Assembly: GCA_009801015.1 (NCBI GenBank)
Contig: VHZZ01003988.1
Coordinates: 45,534-72,266, forward strand
Source: Silene noctiflora
Taxonomy: Eukaryota; Streptophyta; Magnoliopsida; Caryophyllales; Caryophyllaceae
Reading direction: 5' to 3'
Length of the DNA stretch: 26,733 nucleotides
Each line of letters starts with the position of its first letter. Positions within the stretch are counted from its first letter, which is position 1. Both the position numbers and the translations under genes were made by a program. A model generated the notes under the pieces. That model was not told where the DNA came from. It saw only the letters and a list, made by a program, of their open reading frames with translations, and did not search any database. This document shows, one piece after another, positions 1 through 10,657 of the stretch.

Positions 1-915
1 TTATAAAGTTTTGTATTAAGACCGTTACACGGTATTTTTTTAAATTTGATTTATAAAGGGGCATTCTCAATAAAACTATTTGCATAAATTAACTTTACTT
101 TATTTATTATAGACGATTAGACGTTATGATTTTGAACATGTTTTCATACAATCGCAACTATTTTGTCATATATTGTAACCATCTTAATTAATACCCTATT
201 TTATTTATATTTGTACAATTTTCCCATCACTTTTCAAGTGATCTTCCAATAAATTTATTGAGAGACCTTATTTTAATCGAAGAAAAATGATTTACACAGA
301 AAATACATAAAATATAAGGGCGGAAAGTAGTTAAGCTTATTACTTACGAACAAAAATTTCAATAATTTACATATTTATATTTCTTGCTTTCATGATAATA
401 AGTTAATTGAAAACTTGTAAAATGAACTCTTAGTATCCTATTATATCCACTTGCCATTAATAAAAATATGTAGCCTTAATATCTTATGAGAGTTAAGTTT
501 TTTTCTTGTTGTTTTAGACAATTAAATTTGGTAGAGTATATTTACAGAATAAAAAAAGGATATCAGCTAAGCCAATTAATAATAGTGGGGTCCAATTTTA
601 TTTGTCAACACATACTTGAGCGGCAATTTCATGAGTTAATACACTTGAGCGGGAAAAGTTAGGCCGGAAATTTAGAGTTGTGTTAATCTTTTAGTATATA
701 GGGGATTTTTTATATTTTGCTTACTAATAAAGATTAGAGTTTCTGAACTTTATCAATAAAATGTCAAATGCGAAGATATAATATTTTAATATGGAGAGAG
801 TATATATGTTAGAAAATTACCTTCTTGTCTTTTTAGTGCATTTTAAATGTCTTTAATTACTTTTTTTAACTTATATTATGATCTTTTGATTTTAATTTTC
901 CCTTTTATTTGAGCC
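1..915. other. AT-rich intergenic DNA, no gene seen
   Basis: No open frame here has protein-like composition or splice-consistent neighbours. The stretch is AT-rich. Around 685-705 an AG-TATATAGG-type motif recalls plant Helitron ends, and around 790 a GGAGAGAGTA motif recalls a Stowaway-type end. Neither has a partner end that I can find. Confidence 0.6.
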
Positions 916-924
916 AATAATGTC

Positions 925-1464
925 ATCGGAAAATTCACGTGGTACCCGTGAACTTTGCCAATTTTCACATAGTACCCGGCGTTTGGAGCTTGTGCACATA
1001 ATACCTTTATGTTTCATTTTCTTGCATAATATGTTCTTTTTGTCGCAATGAAAAAATTTGAATTGAGCATAACACCTAGATTGCAATTCATAATCGGTCA
1101 ATTTTTGTTCTAATATGGTTATCTCGTCTTAATGTACGATTTGGGAAAAATAATCTGTCGACTGACGCATTTTAGAGTTTTTTTCCAAAAAAACCTCAAA
1201 TCAACCATAACTTCGATCTTAAATTTCCGAATGAGTATTTTATCAAATTACAGATCTCGAAGAGATAATCTAATTTTTAAAAAAATTGCCCAATTTCGAA
1301 TTCTGATCTATGATTTATCCTCGATTGAAAATTTTATGAACGATAAAAATGACATGTCGTGCTTGAAAATACGGTATAACCTCAATAGTAAATGTACACA
1401 AACTTAAAAAATTGAATAACAAATACAAAATAAAAAGTTTAAAAATAGTACGTGAATTTTCCGT
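925..1464. mobile_element. Mutator-like MITE with 9-bp target duplication
   Basis: The element is 540 bp and begins ATCGGAAAATTCACGT. Read from its other end it begins ACGGAAAATTCACGT, giving terminal inverted repeats that share CGGAAAATTCACGT. It is bounded by a perfect 9-bp direct repeat, AATAATGTC, at 916-924 and 1465-1473. A 9-bp target duplication is the Mutator superfamily norm. There is no transposase: internal frames are under 100 residues and lack recognisable motifs, so it is non-autonomous. The perfect duplication suggests a fairly young insertion. Confidence 0.85.
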
Positions 1465-1473
1465 AATAATGTC

Positions 1474-2059
1474 TGGTGCATGCCGATTGCACACGCCAAA
1501 GTCTCTATACGATTGGAGCAAATAATTTGCATATAGGTTGAGGCTGAAATGAACTTTAATCATAAATCAGATTAAATTCAAATAGGAGCATGACAATTGA
1601 CAACGCAAAGTTTTTGCAACGAGTGAATTCAATCATCATACTATTCGCATATAAAACATACACTATTTGTACAATGCTGAAAATGACGAGTGATTCCGAT
1701 ATGGAGGACGATTCCTTCTCAAAGGTCCGGATTAAATTTGGGCTTGATCAAATGGTTATAAATTTATTAGGAAATAAAAAGGTAAATGAATGAGATTGAA
1801 ATATATAATAATATAGTAATGTTTTGTGAAAGAAAATGGAGAGAAAAGAAATGAAGAGGATCCGTTTTGAAAAATGACAATAGCTAAATAAACAAACAAA
1901 TTTTGACTTAGATACTGTATACTTTAATAAATTCAATACAGTTCCGTTCAAATCGGACATCACCATCTATCGGTAATTGGGACCCATAGTAAGAAGTGAA
2001 CGACAAGGGTTGGGTGCCATGCTTGTGAAGACACAAGAATGAGACATGATGTCGTAAAA
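1474..2059. other. Intergenic DNA, nothing recognised
   Basis: This is AT-rich sequence between two small transposons. Short open frames at 1590-1793 (plus) and 1748-1966 (minus) overlap on opposite strands. They have no recognisable domain and no convincing splice context. Confidence 0.5.
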
Positions 2060-2067
2060 AACAAACC

Positions 2068-2242
2068 CGGCGGCGAAATTAAGGGGACTAACAGGGACCG
2101 CTCGCCCCAACTAACAGTCGGATATTTCAAAGGTTTTACTTAAAATCTTCCAATTTTTTTCGAGTTTCCTTCAAGCTATTAATCTCTTGTTTCTACTGAG
2201 ATTTTTCGCCCCTACTGAAATCAATTTGCGGCTCCGCCACGG
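2068..2242. mobile_element. Short hAT-like MITE with 8-bp target duplication
   Basis: This 175-bp element ends in GGCTCCGCCACGG, so its reverse end reads CCGTGGCGGAGCC. Its left end starts CGGCGGCGAAATT. It is flanked by a perfect 8-bp direct repeat, AACAAACC, at 2060-2067 and 2243-2250. Eight-base duplications and a C-A-G/C-TGGCGGAGCC end are typical of hAT elements. The left terminal repeat is eroded. It is too short to encode anything and belongs with the elements at 3044 and 3635. Confidence 0.75.
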
Positions 2243-2290
2243 AACAAACCTAAGACAAAAATAAGTTAACATACAACTATACAAGTGGAC

Positions 2291-2455
2291 CTATTTGGTT
2301 TTATGCATATAATTCATGCATTGCCAACTCGACCATGTATTTTCCATCAATTGCAAAACATCCACGAGCTGGTTATAACTCTTCAACGCATCAATGTATG
2401 GTTTATATCCCATGTGCGGCGCGATATCAACATTCTTGATAGCTACTTGGTCCCC
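2291..2455 (-). pseudogene. Exon-like ORF fragment of unknown origin
   Basis: On the minus strand an open stretch of 54 residues runs from just after a splice-acceptor-like AATAG to a TAG stop. Its composition is protein-like, with a core reading IAPHMGYKPYIDALKSYNQ followed by LVDVLQLMEN. I do not recognise the family. There is no start codon at its head and no continuing exon that I can find on either side. It may be a captured or degraded exon of a host gene. It may also be a chance open frame, since it begins directly after an in-frame stop. Confidence 0.3.
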
Positions 2456-3035
2456 CTATTTTTACGTCCACCGGGGTCGAATTTTTACCTTCATCGGCCG
2501 GCCGTGTTAGTGGATCGGATTTAGGGGGACTAGTTGAGGTCTTAGGAAGTTATTCGGTCTATTTCTTATTAAGCTTTTGGAAAACATTGATTGTGTTTAA
2601 ATTATTGATTTAGATATAGGATTGATTGACATGATATAATCTACTCACACGGTAATAAAAAATAAATCATACCTTACTCGATCTTGTAGGGCCCCTAATT
2701 CGCAATCCCTACCTCAACTAATACAAACATTTCACTAATTACACTACTTCACCTTTATTATATATATGTGTGGAATATTAAATTTGTTGAATAATGCCTT
2801 AAATTTGATAGTTGTCACGTCGAATGACTATTATCGGGTTAGTTTCGCTGACAAGGGAGCTTGTCTGGATCCAAGGGTGAAACGCCTTGGAAGGGGGTTT
2901 AAAGGCAACGCCACCGAAATCTAAATGGTATCTGATTAAGGGTTTTTTAATAATTTGTTAAGCTTAGAGTTCTATTTATGGCTTATCATAATTTTGTTTA
3001 AGTTTTTAAGGAGTTTCCTACATGTATATATACTC
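2456..3035. other. Intergenic DNA, nothing recognised
   Basis: I see no gene here. A locally GC-richer patch at about 2840-2920 stands out from its surroundings. It has no long open frame and no RNA-gene signature that I can recognise. Confidence 0.45.
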
Positions 3036-3043
3036 TCCTTATC

Positions 3044-3155
3044 CAGCGGCAGAGCCAAGTACACTTGAAAAAAATTCAAAAATTTTAACTAAAAATTCCG
3101 AAAATTCATCCGCCAGAGGAGGGATCGCCCCTACTAGCCCCTAGCTCCACCATTG
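3044..3155. mobile_element. 112-bp hAT-like MITE
   Basis: The left end reads CAGCGGCAGAGCCAAG and the right end, reverse-complemented, reads CAATGGTGGAGCTAGG, so the terminal inverted repeats are imperfect. The flanks are TCCTTATC (3036-3043) and TCCTTACC (3156-3163), an 8-bp target duplication with one mismatch, as expected for hAT. The interior is A-rich with a GGGATCGCCCC core. It has no coding capacity. The diverged duplication points to an older insertion than the element at 2068. Confidence 0.75.
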
Positions 3156-3163
3156 TCCTTACC

Positions 3164-3634
3164 TCAGCCTATCTAACTATCATACATAACATAAGTTATT
3201 TAGTTTGAATCGAAATCTATAACTCTTCAGTATTAATAAAAATTACTTTTTCCGCTAAGAAACATAGGTATCAACCGATAGTGAACCACGTCAATTCATT
3301 TGTCTATTTTGTCGTCTGTTCATTATGACATATATATGTACATGTATTGACGACACATATTATTGGTCCCACGATGATAAACTTGCCCTAGACCTTAAAG
3401 ACCAAGTACAATTACATCACATGCTCATTTCTTTGCCATTGATTTCTGACCATTTTTCTTATATTTGGTACGGGTTGCCTTTTTAGAGTAGTAACTACTA
3501 TTACTGTAAGTGAAAACATAGATAACATGTTTTCCTAATCATTTACCCTTTTGTAAGACGATTTTTGTAATTTATTGCAAAAAACACGTACGAGATAATA
3601 GGGGTTATTCTAAGTACATGTAAGAGTCGTTACT
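3164..3634. other. Intergenic DNA, nothing recognised
   Basis: This is AT-rich spacer between two related hAT-like elements. I find no gene, tRNA-like box pair or paired terminal repeat within it. Confidence 0.5.
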
Positions 3635-3844
3635 CAGTGGCAGAGCCAGGATTTGAACTTAGGAGGGCGAAAATTTTTAAGGGAGCCGGATGGATAATAA
3701 TATAAAATACACTCGAAAAAAATCGAAAAATTTAACTAAAGACTTCAAAGACGGATGAGTAATAATATAAAGTACACTCGAAAAAAATCGAAAAATTTAA
3801 CTAAAAACTTCGAAAAATCCCCCCAACCCCCCCACCCACCACTG
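3635..3844. mobile_element. hAT-like MITE with internal 65-bp tandem duplication
   Basis: It starts CAGTGGCAGAGCCAGG, the same end as its neighbours, and appears to finish at CCACCACTG (3836-3844), the expected complementary terminus. The flanks TCGTTACT and TTGTTAGA agree only partly, so the right border is approximate. Inside, a 65-bp unit is repeated in tandem (3688-3752 and 3753-3817); both units contain AATAATATAAA and CACTCGAAAAAAATCG. It has no coding capacity. Confidence 0.6.
3688..3817. repeat. Two-copy 65-bp tandem repeat
   Basis: Two adjacent 65-bp units begin GGATGGATAATAAT and GGATGAGTAATAAT and differ at only a few positions. They lie inside the hAT-like element starting at 3635, so the element has probably grown by internal duplication. 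Confidence 0.8.
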
Positions 3845-5270
3845 GTTGTTAGACCTTGACTTGGACTTCAACATTAAAAAATTTACATTGTACCAAAAAA
3901 AAAAAAAAAAAAAATTAAAAAATTTACAGGCAAAAAATCTGAGTATCTGCAACCTACATGGTAAAAACTTTCTTACATTATTTTTTCTGTATATAAAATA
4001 CTTTATCCATTGCAAAGAATTATAAGAAAAACAATTAACTGAGACATAAAATATACTCGTGTAACTAATTAAATTAGTACAAAGTAACTTCAAATATTCA
4101 AAATAACTCGATTTGTATATATATAATAAACCAAAGATTATAGAGGACTCAATAAAAAGTTAACACGGAGATAGTACTAGAATGGTACATAATATAGCTT
4201 TTGGAGTCGTACTCAGGATAATCTATATATGAATAAACGTTAAACACCCAAATCGATTTCGACTCGTTGACAGCAACAATGCACGTAACTTTTACAATAT
4301 TTTTGGTAATATTACTTATTAATTTTTGTTTTTGGACGGTGATATATAACGTATAATATCTTTCATGTAGTTAATTTTTCATTATTATTAATTAATGTGT
4401 TTGTTTGTGGAAAGGTGGTATGGACGGTATGGTCTTGGTAAACCTAGCAATCGGCATATTCTTCTACTACGTGAGATATATCGTAATAATATCAGTGTTG
4501 TGTAGGACCCTATTGCTCGTATATATCCATTTGCATTTATTTGGATAATTTGTAATTATATAAATAAATGATATTTTATGATAGATTTCAAAATATCTTC
4601 TAAAAAGTGTAGAGATTGAACGTTCTCTTAATTCAGTTCTTATAAGTTCAATTCAGTTTAATTTAGTTCAGGTTCATTCGATTAGTTCATTTCAACCGTT
4701 CAATTCAGTTTAATCAGTTTCAGTCCAAAAGAACAAGACCGAAGTCGAGTCACTTAGTCACTCATATCGTTTATGGGTTAGTTAAATCAGGTAAGGTCAC
4801 TAATTCCGGATCATCATTGGTGAAAGAGGTCTAGTTCGATTGAGTAATATAATCTTTGAGTTTGGTTGTCGACTTATGTATATTTTATCTTATGTATTTA
4901 ATTTTAGATTGATAACTTTGGGTTAAGATAATACTTCTTTAATTTTATACCAATAGATATTGTTGTTTTAAGCGAGATTATCGACCTGTACTTTGACCAT
5001 TATATGTAGTAATGTAGTATGTTATATAAATCCAAAAAAGACTAGAAAACAATTAAACAAAATGAAATGTTAGTCCTATAATAACTCTACAATGCAAGTT
5101 ACTAGGCCTAAATGTAAGGGATATTTATTTGCAAACATCATTATGTTGAAAACCATGGAAAATTACGTAAGCTACCTTGGAAATTATATTACATAGAGCT
5201 TGGAAAATCAGATGAAGTGTACACTGAAATTAAAGTCCATTGCAATTTCAATTTCATGCTACATATAATT
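3845..5270. other. AT-rich intergenic DNA, no gene seen
   Basis: This stretch contains an A-run at about 3895-3914 and a TTCAGTTCA-type degenerate array (listed separately). There is no open frame with recognisable motifs and no paired transposon ends that I could match. Confidence 0.5.
4630..4726. repeat. Degenerate TTCAGTTCA/TTCAATTCA array
   Basis: Variants of a 5 to 9-base word built on TTCARTT recur roughly every ten bases (AATTCAGTT, AAGTTCAATTCAG, TTTAGTTCAGGTTC, CGTTCAATTCAG). This looks like a decayed simple-sequence tract. No function is implied. Confidence 0.6.
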
Positions 5271-5466
5271 ACCCAAATTCTCATTTGTGACAGACATATC
5301 ACGTCGAAAACTTGCGACGGATTAAGTATTTATTCATGTAGAATAGATAAGACAAAAGCAGAGTGCCTAGAAGGTAGCTATCTATTTTATTTTATCTACC
5401 TATATGAGTAATATTTGACCCGTCGCAAGCTTATGACGAATATGTCGATCACAATGACAAATTGTA
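5271..5466. mobile_element. Foldback MITE with long inverted arms
   Basis: The two halves are complementary over most of the element. The left arm runs through GACATATCACGTC and ACTTGCGACGG. The right arm, reverse-complemented, runs through GACATATTCGTCA and GCTTGCGACGG, and both continue inward with ATTTATTCATGTAG/ATTACTCATATAGG-like sequence. The centre is near 5368. The arms are about 90 bp with mismatches and small indels. The outer borders are approximate because I could not fix a target duplication. It has no coding capacity. Confidence 0.7.
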
Positions 5467-7260
5467 CGTAGTCGACGATTTGTTCAAATAATCCACGTAT
5501 CAGTCAATTCACATGCAAGAGTATACGCGTACGTAATATGGTTAATTAATTATAGTTGTTGCAAAATATGTACGAGTAATTAATTATCTTACGAAGTAGC
5601 TAGAACTCCTTCCTTTGGTGATCGACTAATGAGTGAAGACCAAATATATTGTGTAAATTTATAGAATAATTCCTGCATATTCAGGGGCGGCTTTAGGAAT
5701 TGACCCCAACAAAGCAGAACGGTTTACGGTTTAAGGAAAATTCGAAAAATGTTGAAAATTTTAAGTAATTTGAAATTTATGACCTTCAGTCGCCTATCGC
5801 TATCTTTATGCAACTTTTGAGGGGATCCTTCGTATGATACTCCATATTGTAAGAGAAAAAATATCTTTTAATGGCTCCAAAGATCGTGGACAAATAACTT
5901 GTATTCATTGAAGTAATGTGTTCTGAACTATTGACGAACTACTTTTGTCTATATTATGAATAAAACTAAACCCGAGATTAACTGAAAAACCCTTGAAATA
6001 AAAGACAGGAGATTTTTATTAACTAAATGATAGATAAAACAATTTTGAAGCTTATCATCGATTGATGATCAATGGAACCCCCCCAATTTAGGAGGGTAGG
6101 ATTTTTTTTAGAGAAGAGGAGATCGTTTTAATTAACCCTACATAAGCGATATGTCTTGAGATTCTATATCATCCGATAACGCCATCTAATCTTCTTAAAC
6201 GTAATCTTAATTATGACCACGACCTTGATGATGACCAGAATCTTGAGCATCATGGATCAGTGATGAATCACCTTTTATTTTAAATATTAATCATCACATC
6301 ATTATTTTTGTTGTCGTTCTTTAGATTTTGTTAACAAACTTGAGCTCACTTGCTTGTTTATTTATTTATTATTATTGACCTTTCAGGTTGCCTTTAGCCA
6401 AAATTATTTGGCATAAATATCTTCCAACCCAAGGACTCAAAAGCGAACATTAATTATTGTGTGGACCGTCGACAAAACGTGATTACTTTATAATAAATAG
6501 TTATCATATTATATTGAATTTGACCATTTTTTAAAAAGTGATTAGTTTTTACTATAAAATAGTCAGTTTTTAAGTAATTGCAGCATATAACGGTTTCATA
6601 ATATAATTTGCGCAAAAGAGAATGGCCGGCATTGAATGTTAGTTGGGACAATAATGTGGCTACAAAGGAATATACTACAGTTCACTAGTAATCAACAATC
6701 AACCAGAAAATCTTTAAGGGTGAGTACACATAAATCGTAACCATATATTAAACAAGGACGAATTCCTTGTTTTATTTTGGTATCTAACTATATTCATGAA
6801 AACGTTATTATAAATTGATCGTATAACATAAACTCTTGTGTAAAGCCGTTTACACATAATTTTATGTGAAACTGATTTTTATAACTGATTTATTTTAGAC
6901 AATTTTAGCGTAAAACAGTTTCATAAGGGACTGAATGTATACTAAAACTCGTGAAAATTTAAAATTAAAATTATCGAGTTTTAATTAATTAGGTCCCTAC
7001 AAAATGTTAGTTGTTAGTTGTTACCTTACTCCCTAGGGCATACCAAATTGATAGGAGTAGTTAGTTATTAACGAACAATCAATTAAATTAATGATTTGTG
7101 TATTAATTAACAAAAAATAAGTCGGTACGTCGGACAGCAATAATAAGAGTATAATTTGGTCCACATGATTTTGTGTTTCTTTATTACATTGATGATTGAA
7201 ACATTATTAGCCTGGTCCAATTCTAACCAATTCTTCTTTCTCATAAACTCCGGAGCAACG
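5467..7260. other. Intergenic DNA with possible repeat remnants
   Basis: I see no gene. At 5682 a CAGGGGCGGCTTTAGG motif resembles the end of the hAT-like family further left, but no matching right end was found. At 6841-6930 two direct GTAAA-CGTTT-type motifs recall MITE ends. The remainder is AT-rich. Confidence 0.45.
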
Positions 7261-7262
7261 TA

Positions 7263-7350
7263 ACCGTCTTAACTTAAAACGACTCTCACAACCAACTAAA
7301 ATAGAGGTGTAAAAAAGTGACATTACGAGAGGTCTTAAGTTAAGACTGGC
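7263..7350. mobile_element. 88-bp Stowaway-like MITE
   Basis: The left end is ACCGTCTTAACTTAAAACG. The right end, reverse-complemented, is GCCAGTCTTAACTTAAGACC. TA dinucleotides flank it at 7261-7262 and 7351-7352, as expected for Stowaway/Tc1-mariner insertions. The arms are about 25 bp and extend through a CTCTC motif. It lies about 490 bp beyond the stop of the oxidase gene and has no coding capacity. Confidence 0.65.
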
Positions 7351-7836
7351 TATTCACTATTAACTTTCAAATTTTGTAGGAAATTGATAGTATTTTAGTC
7401 ATGGTATTAAATATCGACTCATGCGACTTATTCGATGAAATGATTATATGCAAGGTTCGTATTCAATCGTTATGTATGTCAATATTTCCGATGATCGGAT
7501 AGTATGTATTAATTGACTGAATATGACCCGACATGACGATCATATACCTAACCAACACAACCGGATATAAACCGTATCACAGTCCGCGTCACTGTATCAT
7601 ATAACTCAACTATACTCGAATAACACAGTTTTCGGAGCAAGGAGGGTATGACTCGGGCCATGAAGAAATATTACTAATCTGCAACGAAATGTCCTATTCG
7701 CACACAAATAGATCCGGTGGCAGAGTACTATTTTGCCGTGGCAGTTTGCCTGACAGTTATTTTCGGGGTGAGCCGGTGAGGTAAGCGATTGTTCAATAGA
7801 CAAGTCAGATAACTAGGAGAGCATGGGAGACTATTC

Positions 7837-10657
7837 TTATGACCGGGATACAGGACGAGAAACGCGAGGATGATCCCACTCGGTAATAATATGGTCGCGG
7901 GTGATTTCTTTGAGTGAGCGACAGCCACTGAGTGCCATGGTCAGCTCGAACTCATCCCGTAACATTTGGAGGACCTTTCTGACACCTGCCTCTCCTTCTG
8001 CAGCGAGGGAGAACACGATTGGCCTTCCAATCTACATAAACAACCGTCATTGATTAAGGGACACGGGTTTAGGAAGTACTCAAAAAATCAGTTGATATTG
8101 TAAGGTAATGTACTTACAAATACACCAGCGGCTCCTAAGGCCAACGCTTTGAAAACATCTGTTCCACGGCGAATACCACCATCCATAAACACAGGAATGC
8201 GACCTTGTACCCCTTTCACAACCTACATATGCCACAGTATTTTCGTCAGCTTATAATTTCTCGATCAAAATGTAAAGTAATCTTCAGAAACTATTTCTAA
8301 CTGCTATGCATTCAGTTTTTACCTCTTCGAGAGCCATTATAGTAGCAGGTACATAATTGAGCTGGCGAGCTCCATGGTTTGATACTATAATACCGTCGGC
8401 ACCATGTTGAACAGCAAGTTTTGCTAAAAATTGAAGGAAATTAAGAATGATTCAGAAGATGTACTGAGTTTATACTGTAAGAATATCGGAAAGGCCAGGT
8501 AACTGTAAATAAAATGTGAAACGAAAGATGATTAATTCATCTTACCATCCTCCTCAGTGAGTATACCCTTCACAAGAATAGGGAGGCTGGTTATCGTCTG
8601 AAGCCATTTCACATCCTGTTTTCTTAGAAGGCGGATTCATTAGCAGAACTCCACACGACACTTGCAAAGAATATGCTAAATCGAAAACAAATACGCATAT
8701 AATGTTACCTTCCAGTTCAGTGATTGATCAACCTGGCCTGCAGCATATGACACGAAGCTAGGGTCATTTCCCTGCGAAACAGAACACTATCAGAGTTAGA
8801 ATACGGAGCATTAATCAATATCAGACCGCTTAGAGCTTACAGTAATGTTTCAAATTTAAGACTTACTTGGTTCATCTTGCCAAGGTCAAGACCCTCAAAA
8901 TTCTTCAGTGTCAGAAAAGGTGGAACAACAAACCTGAAATGATGAACAAAGAACATATAAATCGATTTTTTTTTTTATAAATCGAACATGACAGATTTCT
9001 CAGTGTACCTGTTCTTGATGTCAGCTTCTCTATGTCCCAATCTCGGTGTATCAACAGTTAAGACAATTGCCTTAAACCCAGCCCTTTCAGCATTCCACAC
9101 TAGCTGAGCAACTACATTCCTGTCCTTGTACACCTAATTATAACAAGCAGATGAGAGTAAATCCCGAAAGCAAGCTTTTTTTTTTTTTTTTTTTGTGACG
9201 ACTCACAAGTGTCATCAGCAGAAAACTAGCGCCAATTACTGCTAACTTACATAGAGCTGGAAAAAACGGATGCCTGGTCCTGTCGAAGCAACTTCTTCCA
9301 CACTAGATGTGGCCCATGTCGATAATGTCTGAACAATTATGCAGGGAAAAATGAATCGCACCAGAAAGGGAAAGAACATCTTAAAAGTACATCTCCGTGT
9401 ACAAATAGAAAGCTACTGCAGTTTTAATAGACTGATGGCAATTTTACATTTTCATTGTGTTAGTAGCATATAATCTTAAATCGAATTTCAGGGTAGTCTG
9501 TGCGCTATAACGAAAGTATACACAAATCAACTTGAATATCTTTGAAATGGGACTACAAGAGGGAATCAAACCATGATTGTTCCAGCTGCAGATGCGGCAC
9601 GTGCTGTTGCATCCTCTCCTGCACGCGTAATCAGAAGCCAATAAACAAGTTACTACCCAATTCTTGAGTCATTCTGGTCCTACTGTTTTGGCCTACAACC
9701 AGGGATATACCTACGTTGTTGGTTATTACCTTCAGGGTGTGCCATCTTTTGCAAGGCAGTTGGGGCTATCATGATAGGCATGGTGATCTTGAATCCCAGC
9801 ACAGTTGTTGTCGTGTCTATATTGGTAACATCAATCAGAATCCGCGGCCGAAACCTATATCATCAATAACATTAACCCCGATTCCTCACAACCTTCGTCT
9901 ATGACAGGATAACGAGATCAGATTTACACCGTCTTACCCTGTGTTGAAAATACTAAAAGACCTTTTTCCGAATGACCTATGATAATAATTATTAACCCGA
10001 GAATTGCATCAAAGCTACTGCAATCAATTAATCCGTATTCTTTAACAATATAAAAAGTACTACAAATTTGACAGTTGTTTGCTTTCCCCTGAAGAAACAC
10101 GGGAATTTGCACTGCAAAACTGGTAGTTTGTTTGGTTACCTCAATTTGCACGAATTAACTCTAGGAGTTACAATCCCTCTATAATCGAGAAAGTTGCTTA
10201 CCTACCAATACCATCAGGTAAGTGAGAGTTCCTTATATGCAACCAACAACAATTCCCATTCACATGAATTCTAAAACCATGTAATACTACTACGCATTAC
10301 AAGTTTCTATAGGCGACCAAATGATACAAGCAAACAGTTTATAAAATCACTTCCCGTTCACGTGAATTCTAAAATCATGTAATACTACTACGCATTACAA
10401 GTTTCTGTAGGCGACCAAACGATACAAGCAAGCAGCTTTATAAAATCACTTGAAAGGATGGACCTATAATCCACTGTTGATGATAACATTAAATCAATAT
10501 AATCTGATAAAGCTTACAGAATCCTGGAGAAAGCATTTCGGTTCTCAGACAAACTCCACTGGTCCTCAGAACCGGATGCATAATAATCATACACCATCTT
10601 AGGCAACTTCTGCTTTGCAATTGCTTCATACTCATTAACATTAGTGATCTCACCCAT
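7837..10657 (-). CDS. GLO: Glycolate oxidase-like (S)-2-hydroxy-acid oxidase
   Basis: This FMN enzyme oxidises glycolate to glyoxylate and makes H2O2 in photorespiration, normally in peroxisomes. Eleven exons join in frame to 371 residues: 10657-10518, 9854-9730, 9618-9572, 9328-9251, 9133-9009, 8933-8867, 8771-8709, 8615-8546, 8423-8323, 8222-8118, 8031-7837. The spinach enzyme is recalled as 369. Known active-site residues are all present, one place later than in spinach: Tyr25, Trp109, Tyr130, Asp158, Arg165, Lys231, His255, Arg258. The start [18 protein letters not shown] matches the family. A CAG acceptor at 10681 suggests a 5'-UTR intron. Oddities are a C-terminus of SRPVSRS instead of an ARL/SRL-type signal, and changes at usually constant sites (Trp143-Asn144 for Arg-Arg, His164, Asn261). 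It is probably functional, but it may be a diverging paralogue. Confidence 0.93.
10253..10451. repeat. 98-bp tandem duplication in first coding intron of GLO
   Basis: Two adjacent units (10253-10350 and 10351-10451) share TTCCC-TTCAC-TGAATTCTAAAA, CATGTAATACTACTACGCAT and ATAAAATCACTT, with a handful of substitutions. They lie in the 663-base intron between the first two coding exons. Confidence 0.9.

Noticed and set aside
560-720. Possible Helitron terminus (CCTATATACTAAAAG on the minus strand)
   Set aside because: The motif is short and AT-rich. I found no CTAG-type 3' end with a hairpin nearby and no captured sequence between plausible ends.
3797-4093. A 98-codon minus-strand frame
   Set aside because: It is made of homopolymer runs (poly-Phe from a long A tract) and overlaps the end of a small transposon, so it is not protein-like.
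5682-5850. Possible fourth hAT-like element starting CAGGGGCGGCTTTAGG
   Set aside because: TGCATATT before it and TCCATATT at 5841 resemble a target duplication, but the sequence before 5841 does not form a complementary terminus.
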